DNA of 64,000 nucleotides from NCBI RefSeq assembly GCF_020736365.1, contig NZ_CP085988.1:348501-412500 (forward strand), read 5' to 3'. Numbering within the stretch: the first letter of the stretch is position 1; each line of letters starts with the position of its first letter. Below are positions 8,105 to 16,660 of this stretch, piece after piece. This stretch comes from Clostridium sp. M62/1. GTDB taxonomy: Bacteria; Bacillota; Clostridia; Lachnospirales; Lachnospiraceae. The position numbers and the translations under genes are program-made. A model generated the notes under the pieces. It was given only the letters and a program-made list of their open reading frames with translations, searched no databases and had not been told where the DNA came from.

Positions 8105-9679
8105 TTAAAGTTCCATATCCTGTTGTTTGTGTTTCGTCTGCGCCGGGGCGTTTTTCTGTGCTTTCTTCTCGTCAGCCTTATCCTGCAAGACTTCTTTGAG
8201 GGGCTGCTTCTTGGGCGGCTCTTTGCTTTCCTCTGTGCCGGGTGTGGCTTTCCGTACCCAGTAGCGGATGTCCCGCAGCTTCTTCAAATCTTCCTGCACC
8301 TCGGTCAACGGTACTTTCAAGTCTGCGATTTCGCCCACAAGCTTCGCCTGTTCCTGCAAAAGCTCCTTTTTCGTGCTGTCCTTATCATCCGGGTGCTTGG
8401 CAAGGTAGGCACTGGCTTTCTCAAACCGGGCAACCTCCGGGTGTTCCAGCTTGAATTTTTCCTTAGTTTTCTTGAAAAATATCTTCTGGTATTTCTCATA
8501 AACGGGCTTACATTCCTTACAGTCCGTCCGGGCGGCAAGGATAGCGTCAATCACGTTGCTGCGGGTTTCCTTTGGCTTCATCTGCTTTCGGTAGTCGGCG
8601 GCAGATTTCCCGGACGTTTCTATAAAGTTTTCCAAATCCTCCACGGTGGAAAGTCCCTTTCTCTGAAGATAGGACAGGGCTTCGCTGACTGCCTTTAAGT
8701 CTTTGGAAGTTCCACGGTTTTGTCCCGCCCGTGTCCAGTCGCTCCGTTCTGCCTTTCGTACCTCCATGTACTTCATCAACAGATTGGGAAGAAATACCGC
8801 TTCCTCCGCAGCTTTTTCCGCAAGCAGTTCTTTTCGTTTTTCACTAAGCTCGATAATCCAGCCTTTGAGATTTTTAATAAGCTGCCGGATAGACTTCATC
8901 AGGCTGTTGGCGGCTTTGATTTCCCGGTTCAGATTTCCGATGTTGGTCTGAATCCCTCGCTTTTCCATCTGCCGGACAGCAGCACCCTCATGGACGGTAG
9001 GGATAATATCAAGCCCCTGTCTTTCATAAGAACGGAGATCCACCCGCTCCGGGCGGTTGTTGGCTTCCAGATAGCGGTTCTGGATGATCTCCCATTCATG
9101 CCGCCAGATTTCACAATACTTGCGGTCGTTCCAGTCAACCGTATCTTCCTTGTGACTTTTCCATCTGCCGGACGGAAGTTTTATCCGTTCCCCGTTCTCG
9201 TCAAGGTCATAAACCTTGCGGCTCTTGGGAAGCCATTTCCCATGTTCATCCATTGCCCGCATAGTCAGCATGACATGAGCGTGAGGGTTTCCGTCCCCTT
9301 TGTCATGGATGGCAAAATCCACGCACATTCCTTTGGAAACAAACTGCTGATTGCAGAAATCCCGGACAAGGGCGGCGTACTGGTCGGGCGGTATCTCTCT
9401 GGGGATGGTAAGCACCCACCGCCTTGCAAGCTGGGAATTCCATTGCTTCTCCACCGCTTCGGCGGCGTTCCATAAAGTATTGCGGTCTGCATACGACCGT
9501 GGGGCATTTGCCGGAAGCAAGATTTCATTGTGGACGATACCACGCTTTTCCGGGTAGTGCTTCACTTCCTGATCGTATCCACAGAACAGCTTTTCGCCGC
9601 TCTGGTAGGCAGCGGCGGCAACCGCAGACTGCTGTTGGCTTCGCTGCACAATCGAGATTTCGTTGTGTGGACAGGGCAT
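8105..9679 (-). CDS. mobA: MobA/MobL relaxase (MobQ family) of element A
   Basis: Relaxase of 524 residues that should nick element A at oriT and lead the strand through a conjugation pore. The N-terminus MPCPHNEISIVQRSQQQSAV and the catalytic three-histidine motif HDKGDGNPHAHVMLTMR (about residues 126-142) are typical of MobQ MobA/MobL proteins. The C-terminal half is a charged coiled coil (about 250-500). The matching oriT candidate is at 18,863-18,902, now about 9.2 kb upstream because element B is inserted between them. GC content resembles the ICE backbone. No primase fusion is present. Confidence 0.93.
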   Translation of the reverse strand: MPCPHNEISIVQRSQQQSAVAAAAYQSGEKLFCGYDQEVKHYPEKRGIVHNEILLPANAPRSYADRNTLWNAAEAVEKQWNSQLARRWVLTIPREIPPDQYAALVRDFCNQQFVSKGMCVDFAIHDKGDGNPHAHVMLTMRAMDEHGKWLPKSRKVYDLDENGERIKLPSGRWKSHKEDTVDWNDRKYCEIWRHEWEIIQNRYLEANNRPERVDLRSYERQGLDIIPTVHEGAAVRQMEKRGIQTNIGNLNREIKAANSLMKSIRQLIKNLKGWIIELSEKRKELLAEKAAEEAVFLPNLLMKYMEVRKAERSDWTRAGQNRGTSKDLKAVSEALSYLQRKGLSTVEDLENFIETSGKSAADYRKQMKPKETRSNVIDAILAARTDCKECKPVYEKYQKIFFKKTKEKFKLEHPEVARFEKASAYLAKHPDDKDSTKKELLQEQAKLVGEIADLKVPLTEVQEDLKKLRDIRYWVRKATPGTEESKEPPKKQPLKEVLQDKADEKKAQKNAPAQTKHKQQDMEL

Positions 9680-9748
9680 TTCGTGTCCCTCCTTTCGGTA
9701 ATTGGTGGATGGGGTGGCGTTTTACCACCTCATTTGGGGCAGAAAAAA

Positions 9749-9776
9749 AGCAGGAGACCTTTTCAGATTTCCTGCT
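9749..9776 (-). terminator. Rho-independent terminator upstream of mobA
   Basis: Stem agcagga / tcctgct, with a TTTTTTT run following on the minus strand (complement of aaaaaaa at 9743-9749). It lies just after the end of the XRE regulator gene, so it probably ends that transcript. Confidence 0.7.
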
Positions 9777-9865
9777 CGGTGGTGCCGCCGGTGGGCGGCT
9801 GGTATTCAGTTTTGAAAGTTCGGGTCAGGGTGGCCCGATGATGAAATAAAATATCTGCATGAAGA

Positions 9866-9955
9866 TTATTCAACTTCTTTTAGTAATTCTTCAACAGAAA
9901 TACCGTAAAGTTTTGCAAGTGCAAAAAGATTTGATGTGGAAGGGTCGGATGTTCC
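9866..9955 (-). pseudogene. XRE regulator, C-terminal fragment (split by element B)
   Basis: The frame ending at the TAA at 9866 reads G-TSDPSTSNLFALAKLYGIS then VEELLKEVE, the standard end of an XRE-family helix-turn-helix domain. It has no start. Its frame joins exactly to the N-terminal half at 18,130-18,381 (ending ...SKWENG) across the 11-bp repeat at both ends of element B. The restored protein would be 112 residues. This shows that element B inserted into this gene and could restore it by excision. Confidence 0.9.
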
Positions 9956-9963
9956 AGTTTCCC
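9953..9963. other. attL-type attachment site of element B
   Basis: The plus-strand sequence tccagtttccc matches tccattttccc at 18,130-18,140 (10 of 11). On the coding strand of the split XRE gene the copies are GGGAAACTGGA and GGGAAAATGGA. The crossover must lie in this block, because XRE homology switches sides here. Large serine recombinases typically exchange at a 2-bp core within such short identity. Confidence 0.8.
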
Positions 9964-9989
9964 TTAGTTAAAGATATGAACCCTCTTTA

Positions 9990-11603
9990 TCAGTCTACTT
10001 TTCCAATAAATCGGTAGTATATCTCTATTTCCTGTATTCTTTCGTTCTCCTCATTCGTTGTTGCTTCGTGAATAAGGATTTTTTCTATCATTGCATTTAA
10101 TAACGGTGCTGTCAGTTCCTTTGGTACGGAATACTCCTTGATTAACTCAATCCACTTTTCAGCACCTATCATATCCTGTTCCATTTTACTTAATTCTTCT
10201 CTTAGGTTGGTTATCTGCTGTTCAAGTTCTATCTGCTCTTTTTGATATTTCCCCGACAGCATGATGAAGTTTCGTTCCGTTATCTTCTCACAGGCTCTAT
10301 CTTCATACATTTTTGCAAATAAACGGTCAATCTCATTTTGTCGGTTCTCGGCTTTCTTCAAGGCACTTGCCTTTTTCTTCTTTTCCCGTATTCGCTCTGC
10401 ATTGCCGACTTTCTGTATTTTGTTCAATACCTTTTCTTCGTCCTGCTGTACTGCCTTAGCCCAATACTGCAATCGTTCCAATACAGCTTGATACAGCACA
10501 TCATAGCGGATATAGTGCATAGAACAATAACCTTTGCCAAACTGTCCGTAGAAACTACAAGAATAATAACTATACGGTGTTTTATTTGCCTTATTTGTCG
10601 CAAACCTCATAGACCAGCCACAATCCGCACACTTGACAAGCCCTGCAAATATCGGCGTTGCCTTTTCCTTTGTCTGTCTACGCCTTGATTTTATCTGCTC
10701 CTGCACACGATAGAACACTTCCTTGTCAATAATCGGTTCGTGCGTGTTTTCTACTCGAAACCATTCGCTTTCGGGCTTTCGTACTTTCTTCTTGCTTTTG
10801 AAAGAAACGGTTGATTGTCGATTATGAACGCTGTTTCCGATATAGACTTCACTTTTCAATATCGCCTTTACATGAGCAATCGTCCACTCATAACGCTTGC
10901 TTTCGGGCTTTCCCTCAAAGATATGAGCAAAAGTACCGTACCTTGTAAAATTCAACCAAGACGCTGTCGGGACTTTTTCTTCTCGCAGTATTTTTGTGAT
11001 TTTGGCACTACCGTAACCTTGATAGGCTAGAGAGAAGATTTTTTCAACAATCCATTTTGTTTCCTCATCAACCAACAGTTTCCCTTTGATGTCGGGGTGT
11101 TTCTTATATCCTAACGGAGCATAAGCCCCATAATACGCACCCTCTGCAAATTTCGTCTTAAAGGCTGATTTCACTTTACGGCTCGTATCTCTTGCCACCC
11201 ATTCATTGATGATGTTCTTAAATGGTGCAATCTCACTTTCGCCTTTTTCGCTGTCCACACCGTCGTCAATCGCTATGTAACGGACATTATGGCTGGGAAA
11301 ATACAATTCTGTATATTGTCCTGTCATAATATAATTTCTACCAAGTCGTGATAAGTCTTTTGTTACAACACAGTTGATTTTTCCTGCCTCTATATCCTCA
11401 ATCATTCTTTGAAAACTCGGTCTGTCAAAATTTGTTCCCGACCAGCCGTCATCAATATATTCATCAATCACATTCAAATGATGTTCTTTTGCATATAGAC
11501 GCAACATACTTCTTTGTGTGGTAATGCTGGAACTTTCGCCCTGTAATTCATCATCTCGGCTTAACCTAAGATAAAGTGCAGTATTGTAAATCTGTTGTTT
11601 CAT
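9990..11603 (-). CDS. Large serine recombinase of element B
   Basis: Recombinase of 537 residues with the catalytic serine in YLRLSRDDELQ (Ser15) and the motif TKDLSRLGRNY. A recombinase domain, a zinc ribbon starting CADCGWSM (about residue 325) and a lysine/glutamate-rich coiled coil follow. The gene is AT-rich like the rest of element B. It ends 27 bp from the left attachment repeat and should catalyse insertion into and excision from the XRE gene. The ATG has a GGAGGATAAC ribosome site, and an inverted repeat (11,629-11,673) lies just upstream. Confidence 0.94.
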   Translation of the reverse strand: MKQQIYNTALYLRLSRDDELQGESSSITTQRSMLRLYAKEHHLNVIDEYIDDGWSGTNFDRPSFQRMIEDIEAGKINCVVTKDLSRLGRNYIMTGQYTELYFPSHNVRYIAIDDGVDSEKGESEIAPFKNIINEWVARDTSRKVKSAFKTKFAEGAYYGAYAPLGYKKHPDIKGKLLVDEETKWIVEKIFSLAYQGYGSAKITKILREEKVPTASWLNFTRYGTFAHIFEGKPESKRYEWTIAHVKAILKSEVYIGNSVHNRQSTVSFKSKKKVRKPESEWFRVENTHEPIIDKEVFYRVQEQIKSRRRQTKEKATPIFAGLVKCADCGWSMRFATNKANKTPYSYYSCSFYGQFGKGYCSMHYIRYDVLYQAVLERLQYWAKAVQQDEEKVLNKIQKVGNAERIREKKKKASALKKAENRQNEIDRLFAKMYEDRACEKITERNFIMLSGKYQKEQIELEQQITNLREELSKMEQDMIGAEKWIELIKEYSVPKELTAPLLNAMIEKILIHEATTNEENERIQEIEIYYRFIGKVD

Positions 11604-11628
11604 TGTCAGTTATCCTCCTTTATAACTA

Positions 11629-11673
11629 ACCCGTGTTTACAATACCTGCTTGCAAGTAAAGTATAACACGGGT
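11629..11673 (-). promoter_or_regulatory. Inverted repeat upstream of element B recombinase
   Basis: Perfect 9-bp inverted repeat acccgtgtt / aacacgggt separated by 27 bp, directly upstream of the recombinase ribosome site. It could be an operator, an attenuator hairpin or a recombinase accessory site. Its inner part resembles, with a 5-nt insertion, the inverted complement of 18,078-18,095 near the other end of the element. Confidence 0.45.
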
Positions 11674-11714
11674 ACTTTTTGTCATTCAATCTATTTCTTA
11701 CAACTGCACCGATT

Positions 11715-11924
11715 TTATGCGATTGTCTGCTTTGCTTTTTCCAACATGACATCAGTTAGAAGTTCTTCCATTGTCTTTCCCTTTTCGGAGAAATGCTCTT
11801 TTACAACAATCTTTGTCTTTCCTCTGTTGCCAATGCCACACTTGTTATTTTTCTTTTGAATTGTTTTTACAGCATTATCAATAACACATACCCCCTTTCT
11901 GTAAAATCTTTCTAAGCAATTCAA
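11715..11924 (-). CDS. Small basic protein upstream of element B recombinase
   Basis: Up to 69 residues, ending in TKIVVKEHFSEKGKTMEELL and then TDVMLEKAKQTIA. It occupies the same place as the 65-residue protein before element A's recombinase, and both share a TKI-V stretch. The start is uncertain: the only standard in-frame start is a TTG at 11,924, while the good ribosome site (AAGGGGG) lies further in. The function is unknown; a recombination accessory protein is possible from position only. Confidence 0.5.
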   Translation of the reverse strand: MNCLERFYRKGVCVIDNAVKTIQKKNNKCGIGNRGKTKIVVKEHFSEKGKTMEELLTDVMLEKAKQTIA

Positions 11925-12000
11925 CGGCTTTTGTCATAGCCCACAGGACTTCCACCTCTGCATAGTTCTTATGTAGCCGTACCCATTGCGTGCGACGCTT
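11878..12000 (-). pseudogene. C-terminal remnant of an element-associated gene
   Basis: An open frame of 40 codons reads RRTQWVRLHKNYAEVEVLWA then MTKAVELLRKILQKGGMCY. It looks like the end of a real protein but lacks a start, with an in-frame TAA just upstream at 12,001-12,003. It overlaps the following small gene and contains its ribosome site. I read it as a truncated gene left by rearrangement. It could instead be translated from the internal ATG as a 19-residue leader. Confidence 0.4.
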
Positions 12001-12239
12001 TTAACGCTCAAGCTGTGGCTGTACGGGAGTATCATTATCTGACAGCACAGGTCATGGCGATAAAAGAGGACAAATCTTTTACAAGAACACAGATAGGTTG
12101 TCGCTCACTTTTGCAGGAGAAAGGTCATGGCGTATCTGTTTCAACGGCTCGCTGTCTGTCAAAGGTATTGAATTGCTTTATTCAGTTGTCAAAGAGCGAT
12201 TGAAAGAAGAAAATCATCTTTCCTATATATCGCGTTGGA

Positions 12240-12700
12240 AAAGAGTAAAAGCGTAACCAATATTCAAAACTTTTTTCTTTTCTTGTACCATATAGGGAAA
12301 GAAATTGTCATTCTGCTAAGTTGATGATGAAAAGATTTCTTTTCACACCCTAACTACCTATGCAATACCGTTACTGCCAACTATGAAATGAAAGATTTTG
12401 TTTGCTCCATATAGGGAACGACAACTACCAAATGTTAAGTTGAGAATGAAAATATTTTCTTCTTTTCACATCAACACTCAACTGCTAATACCTGTTTGAA
12501 TACAAATTGAAGATACTTTGTCTTCTTTCACATAACACTGTCCACTCATCTTGAATTTCCGACATTTTTTCAAAACTTTTCTTCTTTCACTCCATATAGG
12601 GAATGGAAACCTTGATTTGATGACCTATTTTCAAAAAAAGTTAGATTTCCTTTTCTCGTACCATATCTGTACACAAGTTGATGTTTTGTTGCAGATATTT
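12240..12700. repeat. AT-rich noncoding stretch with three CCATATAGGGAA repeats
   Basis: No gene is visible between the remnant and MobT. The 12-bp sequence ccatatagggaa occurs at 12,288-12,299, 12,407-12,418 and 12,592-12,603, each followed by a related aacttttctt/gaaaa...ttcttttcac segment. The spacing is 119 and 185 bp. This may be a protein-binding or origin region served by the adjacent MobT/Rep protein; I cannot tell. Confidence 0.45.
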
Positions 12701-12708
12701 TGAAGAAA

Positions 12709-13923
12709 TTAAAAAATACCGTCATTCTCTTGTGGGACAGCGGTATCTATGCGTTCTTCTATGGTTGATTTTTCTAATTGTAATAAGTGTTTATGCTTAT
12801 CTTTGAGTTCTGCCTGCTCAATCATATCTTTCAGTATCGTTGTATGATTTTCTCTGTCTAATGCTTGTACCATTTTTATGGTTGGTGCAACCTGTCTTTG
12901 TAACCAATGTAATGCCTTTTGTAAAGTATAAGGTTCTGGTTTAGTCGTTAATCGTATCGGCTCTCTATTTTCCCCTATAAACCATGCCCAATCATCATTT
13001 GTTTTCCATTGACTTTTCGGTTTATCATCTTCTCTATCAACAAAGCGGACATAATGATTGATGATAGAAAAAGCGGTGCGTTCAGCGTCCCGATAGGTCA
13101 GTAAATCTACAACCGCATAATAGGCTCGTTCATTCTTCATGCGTATTTCAAAACGGTTCTTGATTTCTGTATCTTCAACTTCTATGCCATTTTTGACATA
13201 CTGCTCGTAATTTTTCTGATAGGCACACATATATAACTCACTACTGGTTGAACCGAGATATAAGGTTTCTCCTGTATTCTTTGGTAAATCGCTACCACAT
13301 TTTTCCGTACCGCTGTAATCTTTCTGCATACGAAAGTAGGAGATACATTCGCCAGCCTTGTATTTTTCCTTTAACTTTGGAATATCTAATATTCCTGCTT
13401 TATCATTGATTGCCAAGTCAAGTCGTTTCATCTTACCACCTGCCGTTAAACAATCCAGCATAAAGTCATACCATGAGCGTTCCTGTGCCAATAGATAACT
13501 TTCCATTTGCCGACACCCTCTGCCTTTTAGTTCTAATAAAACACCTAAATGCTCTTGCATGGAACACATGATGTTGATGTCGCCTAAAACATATTTGCTT
13601 TCATATCCGTATTTTCCAAAATCTTCATAAAGCATATAATCGGCTTTTAGTTGTAATACTTCACGAATAATCTTTAATGCGTCTGTCGTAGGAAAGCGGA
13701 CACGGAAGTAATCAATCAACAGAAATAGTGGTTCTTGCGGATTGAAACGCTCAATCTGTTTTTCTATCGTTTGTTTTAGTTCAGCAGAGGGAACAACAGT
13801 CCCATTCTCTATCTGGTTAAAATATGTACGACTGATACCACAGGCAACAGCAAGTTTTCTTTGTGTTACTCCATATTCTTCACGCTTTTGTCTTAATTCT
13901 TCTATAAAGTTTTTATCATTCAT
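12709..13923 (-). CDS. mobT: MobT-type relaxase / Rep_trans replication initiation factor with N-terminal HTH
   Basis: Protein of 404 residues. The N-terminus is an XRE-type helix-turn-helix (about 5-60: KREEYGVTQRKLAVACGISR). The rest matches the Rep_trans family used as conjugative relaxases by Tn916 (Orf20) and ICEBs1 (NicK). Visible motifs include MKRLDLAINDKAG and the tyrosine-rich LYLGSTSSELYMCAYQK. It should nick at an oriT of the Tn916/ICEBs1 kind, and such a sequence lies upstream at 14,161-14,185. Unlike the MobQ and MobP relaxases nearby, this family also primes rolling-circle replication. The length is normal and no lesion is seen. Confidence 0.9.
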   Translation of the reverse strand: MNDKNFIEELRQKREEYGVTQRKLAVACGISRTYFNQIENGTVVPSAELKQTIEKQIERFNPQEPLFLLIDYFRVRFPTTDALKIIREVLQLKADYMLYEDFGKYGYESKYVLGDINIMCSMQEHLGVLLELKGRGCRQMESYLLAQERSWYDFMLDCLTAGGKMKRLDLAINDKAGILDIPKLKEKYKAGECISYFRMQKDYSGTEKCGSDLPKNTGETLYLGSTSSELYMCAYQKNYEQYVKNGIEVEDTEIKNRFEIRMKNERAYYAVVDLLTYRDAERTAFSIINHYVRFVDREDDKPKSQWKTNDDWAWFIGENREPIRLTTKPEPYTLQKALHWLQRQVAPTIKMVQALDRENHTTILKDMIEQAELKDKHKHLLQLEKSTIEERIDTAVPQENDGIF

Positions 13924-13946
13924 TCTTCAATTCCTCCAATCAAAAA

Positions 13947-13974
13947 AGGCAACTACCATATTTGATAATTGCCT
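13947..13974 (-). terminator. Rho-independent terminator upstream of mobT
   Basis: Stem aggcaa / ttgcct followed on the minus strand by TTTTTTGA. It lies between the riboflavin operon side and the mobT ribosome site, insulating mobT from upstream transcription. Confidence 0.6.
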
Positions 13975-14160
13975 ATACTTAAATTTCCGCAAAAGAAAAG
14001 ACAATCAATTTCTCGTTTGAAATCAACTGTCTTTCCTATGTCTTATTCAATTTTTATGTATTAAATGAGTGCTTTTTAGTTAACACCCTATTAAAAGCGA
14101 TTTTACCTTGTAAATACAGCGTTTTCCGCTTAGTAGTGTATATTGTTTCTTGTTTTTTGT

Positions 14161-14185
14161 GCCCCCCTTGTTAGATAACGGGGGC
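14161..14185 (-). other. oriT: oriT candidate of element B (ICEBs1/Tn916-like)
   Basis: On the minus strand GCCCCC-GTTAT-CTAACA-AGGGGGGC forms a GC stem around a CTAACA loop. This closely resembles the oriT inverted repeat of ICEBs1 and Tn916 (CCCCCC...CTAACA-GGGGGG). It sits about 240 bp upstream of the MobT relaxase gene, as in those elements. The exact nick is inferred from the known family. Confidence 0.7.
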
Positions 14186-14215
14186 TTACTGTTCGCTCGC
14201 AAGCTCGCTCAACTG

Positions 14216-14291
14216 CCGGAGTGAACCAGCCACTAAAAACGGTGGAAAAATCTAAGAGATTTTCCCACCGCCGTGTCTGGATCACTCCGCC
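14216..14291. repeat. Compound palindrome downstream of ribH
   Basis: Nested inverted repeats about one centre: outer arms gccggagtga / tcactccgcc (9 of 10), then ccag / ctgg and cac / gtg, and an inner hairpin cggtgg-aaaatct / agattttcccaccg. The 76-bp unit would fold into one long interrupted stem. It may serve as terminator for the rib operon, though no U-run follows, or as a structured origin site beside oriT. Confidence 0.6.
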
Positions 14292-14331
14292 TATTATGCT
14301 TTTTCGCTTTACCTTTTAATCCCCAATCATA

Positions 14332-14799
14332 TTATACCTCTAATGCACGAATTAGATTTACCATTTCAATAGCTCCCTGTGCACATTCAGAGCCTTTATT
14401 TCCTGCTTTGCTACCAGCTCGTTCTATCGCCTGTTCAATCGTATCTGTCGTAAGAACACCAAACATAACTGGTGTTTCGGTATTTAAACTGATTTGAGCA
14501 ATTCCTTTTGATACCTCACTACACACATAATCATAATGGCTTGTACTACCTCGAATAACTGCTCCCAAACAAATAATCGCATCATATTTTTTACTTTTTG
14601 CCATTTTAGACGCTATCAAAGGTATTTCAAATGCTCCCGGAACCCAAGCTACCTCTATGTCCTTTTCACCAACATTTTCTCTTTTCAAATTATCTAATGC
14701 ACCTGCTAATAGCTTAGAAGTTATAAACTCATTAAATCTTGCTACAACAATACCGATTTTTATATTTTCTGCTACTAAATTTCCTTCAAAAGTGTTCAT
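14332..14799 (-). CDS. ribH: 6,7-dimethyl-8-ribityllumazine synthase
   Basis: Enzyme of 155 residues that condenses 5-amino-6-ribitylaminouracil with 3,4-dihydroxy-2-butanone 4-phosphate, the penultimate step of riboflavin synthesis. Family motifs are present: [10 protein letters not shown] near the start, WVPGAFEIP (about 53-61), [15 protein letters not shown] (about 79-93) with the catalytic His in SHYDYV, and [12 protein letters not shown] near the end. It is the last gene of the operon, starting right after the ribBA stop, with a GGAGG site inside the ribBA end. Length is normal. It is AT-rich compared with the surrounding element A. Confidence 0.97.
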   Translation of the reverse strand: MNTFEGNLVAENIKIGIVVARFNEFITSKLLAGALDNLKRENVGEKDIEVAWVPGAFEIPLIASKMAKSKKYDAIICLGAVIRGSTSHYDYVCSEVSKGIAQISLNTETPVMFGVLTTDTIEQAIERAGSKAGNKGSECAQGAIEMVNLIRALEV

Positions 14800-16005
14800 T
14801 TATTTTTCCTCCATATTCAAAATGTGTCCCATTCGGTCTTTCTTTGTCTTTAGATAAAAACTATCATAAGGATTTGCTTCTATTTCAATCGGTACTCTGC
14901 TTGAAATTTTCATTCCATAATCTTCTAACTGATAAACTTTATCAGGATTATTTGTAAGTAAATGCAATGATTTTATTCCCAAATCTCTTAAAATCTGTGC
15001 ACCGATATAATATTCTCTTAAATCGCCTTGAAATCCTAATGCAAGGTTGGCGTCAAGTGTATCCATACCGTTATCCTGTAAATGATAGGCTTTTAGTTTA
15101 TTGACAAGCCCGATACCTCGTCCCTCTTGTCGCATATAAAGCAATACACCAGAACCATTTTCTGCAATCATTTTCATTGCTTTATCTAACTGCTGTCCAC
15201 AATCACAGCGTAAAGAGCCAAAGGCATCTCCTGTTAAGCACTCTGAGTGGACACGACATAGCACATCGTTTCCATTATTCAAATCTCCCATAACCAATGC
15301 AACATGATGTTCTCCATTCAATTTATTGATATAACAATGTGCTTTGAAATTCCCATATTTTGTAGGCATTTCTACAACCGAAACACATTCTACAAGCAAA
15401 TCATATACTTTTCTGTATTCCTGTAATTCTTTAATTGTGAGGGTAGGTATATGGTGTGTTTGAGAAAACTGAATTAAATCAGGTGTTCTCATCATTTTCC
15501 CGTTTTCATTCATAATTTCGCAACATAAGCCACATTCTTTTAAGCCAGCCAACCTCAATAGGTCAACCGTTGCTTCTGTATGTCCATTTCTTTCCAAAGC
15601 ACCTCCGTTCTTTGCAATCAGAGGAAACATGTGCCCCGGTCTACGAAAGTCAAAGGGATTTACATTCTCAGTCACACACATACGAGCCGTTAATCCTCTT
15701 TCTTCGGCAGAAATACCTGTTGTAGTATCCTTATAATCAATAGAAACTGTAAAGGCAGTTTCATGGTTATCTGTATTATCTTCAACCATAGGGGAAAGCA
15801 TGAGCCTGTTAGCCAGACTTTCACTCATAGGCATACAGATTAAGCCTTTTGCATAAGTCGCCATAAAATTAACATTTTCTGTTGTCGCAAATTGTGCCGA
15901 ACAAATTAAATCCCCCTCATTTTCTCTCTCTTTATCGTCCATAACCAAAACAAGTTTTCCCTCTTGTAACGCCTGCAATGCCTCTTTTATTTTTTGATAT
16001 TTCAT
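14800..16005 (-). CDS. ribBA: Bifunctional DHBP synthase / GTP cyclohydrolase II
   Basis: Protein of 401 residues that makes both precursors of riboflavin. The N-terminal half (about 1-200) is 3,4-dihydroxy-2-butanone-4-phosphate synthase, with [12 protein letters not shown] and GHMFPL motifs. The C-terminal half is GTP cyclohydrolase II, with its zinc site in [20 protein letters not shown] and the RQEGRGIGL motif. I chose ATG 16,005 ([11 protein letters not shown]) with AAAGGA upstream, rather than the ATG-like start at 16,071 that runs into ribE. It follows the ribE stop by 19 nt. Both active sites look intact. Confidence 0.97.
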   Translation of the reverse strand: MKYQKIKEALQALQEGKLVLVMDDKERENEGDLICSAQFATTENVNFMATYAKGLICMPMSESLANRLMLSPMVEDNTDNHETAFTVSIDYKDTTTGISAEERGLTARMCVTENVNPFDFRRPGHMFPLIAKNGGALERNGHTEATVDLLRLAGLKECGLCCEIMNENGKMMRTPDLIQFSQTHHIPTLTIKELQEYRKVYDLLVECVSVVEMPTKYGNFKAHCYINKLNGEHHVALVMGDLNNGNDVLCRVHSECLTGDAFGSLRCDCGQQLDKAMKMIAENGSGVLLYMRQEGRGIGLVNKLKAYHLQDNGMDTLDANLALGFQGDLREYYIGAQILRDLGIKSLHLLTNNPDKVYQLEDYGMKISSRVPIEIEANPYDSFYLKTKKDRMGHILNMEEK

Positions 16006-16024
16006 AATTCCTTTATCCTTTCTG

Positions 16025-16660
16025 CTAAAATCCGTATCGGCATAACAACTCTTTCGACAACTCTGTTTCATTGCTGTTGTCTATGAGTTTCTGCACATAT
16101 TTCCCTAATATATCATTTTCAAGGTTTACCATATCCCCGACTTGTTTATTCTTGAGAATTGTTTGCTCCAAAGTATGAGGGATAACGGATACCGAAAAAT
16201 CTGCTTTCGATACTTTTGCGACAGTAAGACTAATACCGTCAATAGCAATCGAACCTTTTTCAACAATTAGATTTAAGATTTCTCTTTGCGTATTGATTTG
16301 ATACCACACCGCATTTTTGTCTCTACGCACAGACGATATTCTGCCTGTCCCATCAATATGCCCCGTAACAATGTGACCGCCCAACCTGCCATTCATAGGC
16401 ATAGCTCTTTCTAAATTCACAAGGCTTCCATGTCTTAACAGGCTAAGAGCCGTTCTGTTCCATGTTTCATTCATCACATCAACTGTAAAAGATTGTCGAG
16501 TGAAACAAGTAACTGTAAGGCAGATACCATTGACTGCTATGCTGTCGCCTAAATGTATATCCTCTAATATTTTTGAAGCTTTAATGGATAGTTTACAGTT
16601 ACAAGTATCTTTCTGTATTCTTTCTACTTTACCGATTTCTTCTATTATTCCTGTAAACAT
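16025..16660 (-). CDS. ribE: Riboflavin synthase alpha chain
   Basis: Enzyme of 211 residues that dismutates two 6,7-dimethyl-8-ribityllumazine molecules to riboflavin. It starts [15 protein letters not shown], the hallmark opening of the family, and has two tandem lumazine-binding repeats: [13 protein letters not shown] (about 38-50) and [15 protein letters not shown] (about 137-151), plus [10 protein letters not shown]. The start overlaps the end of ribD by 16 bases. Length is normal. The order ribD-ribE-ribBA-ribH is the usual Gram-positive operon. Confidence 0.97.
   Translation of the reverse strand: MFTGIIEEIGKVERIQKDTCNCKLSIKASKILEDIHLGDSIAVNGICLTVTCFTRQSFTVDVMNETWNRTALSLLRHGSLVNLERAMPMNGRLGGHIVTGHIDGTGRISSVRRDKNAVWYQINTQREILNLIVEKGSIAIDGISLTVAKVSKADFSVSVIPHTLEQTILKNKQVGDMVNLENDILGKYVQKLIDNSNETELSKELLCRYGF

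Noticed and set aside
12015..12203. Plus-strand frame of 62 residues in element B
   Set aside because: No ribosome site, and the opposite strand contains a remnant of a real gene at its left edge; likely decayed sequence.
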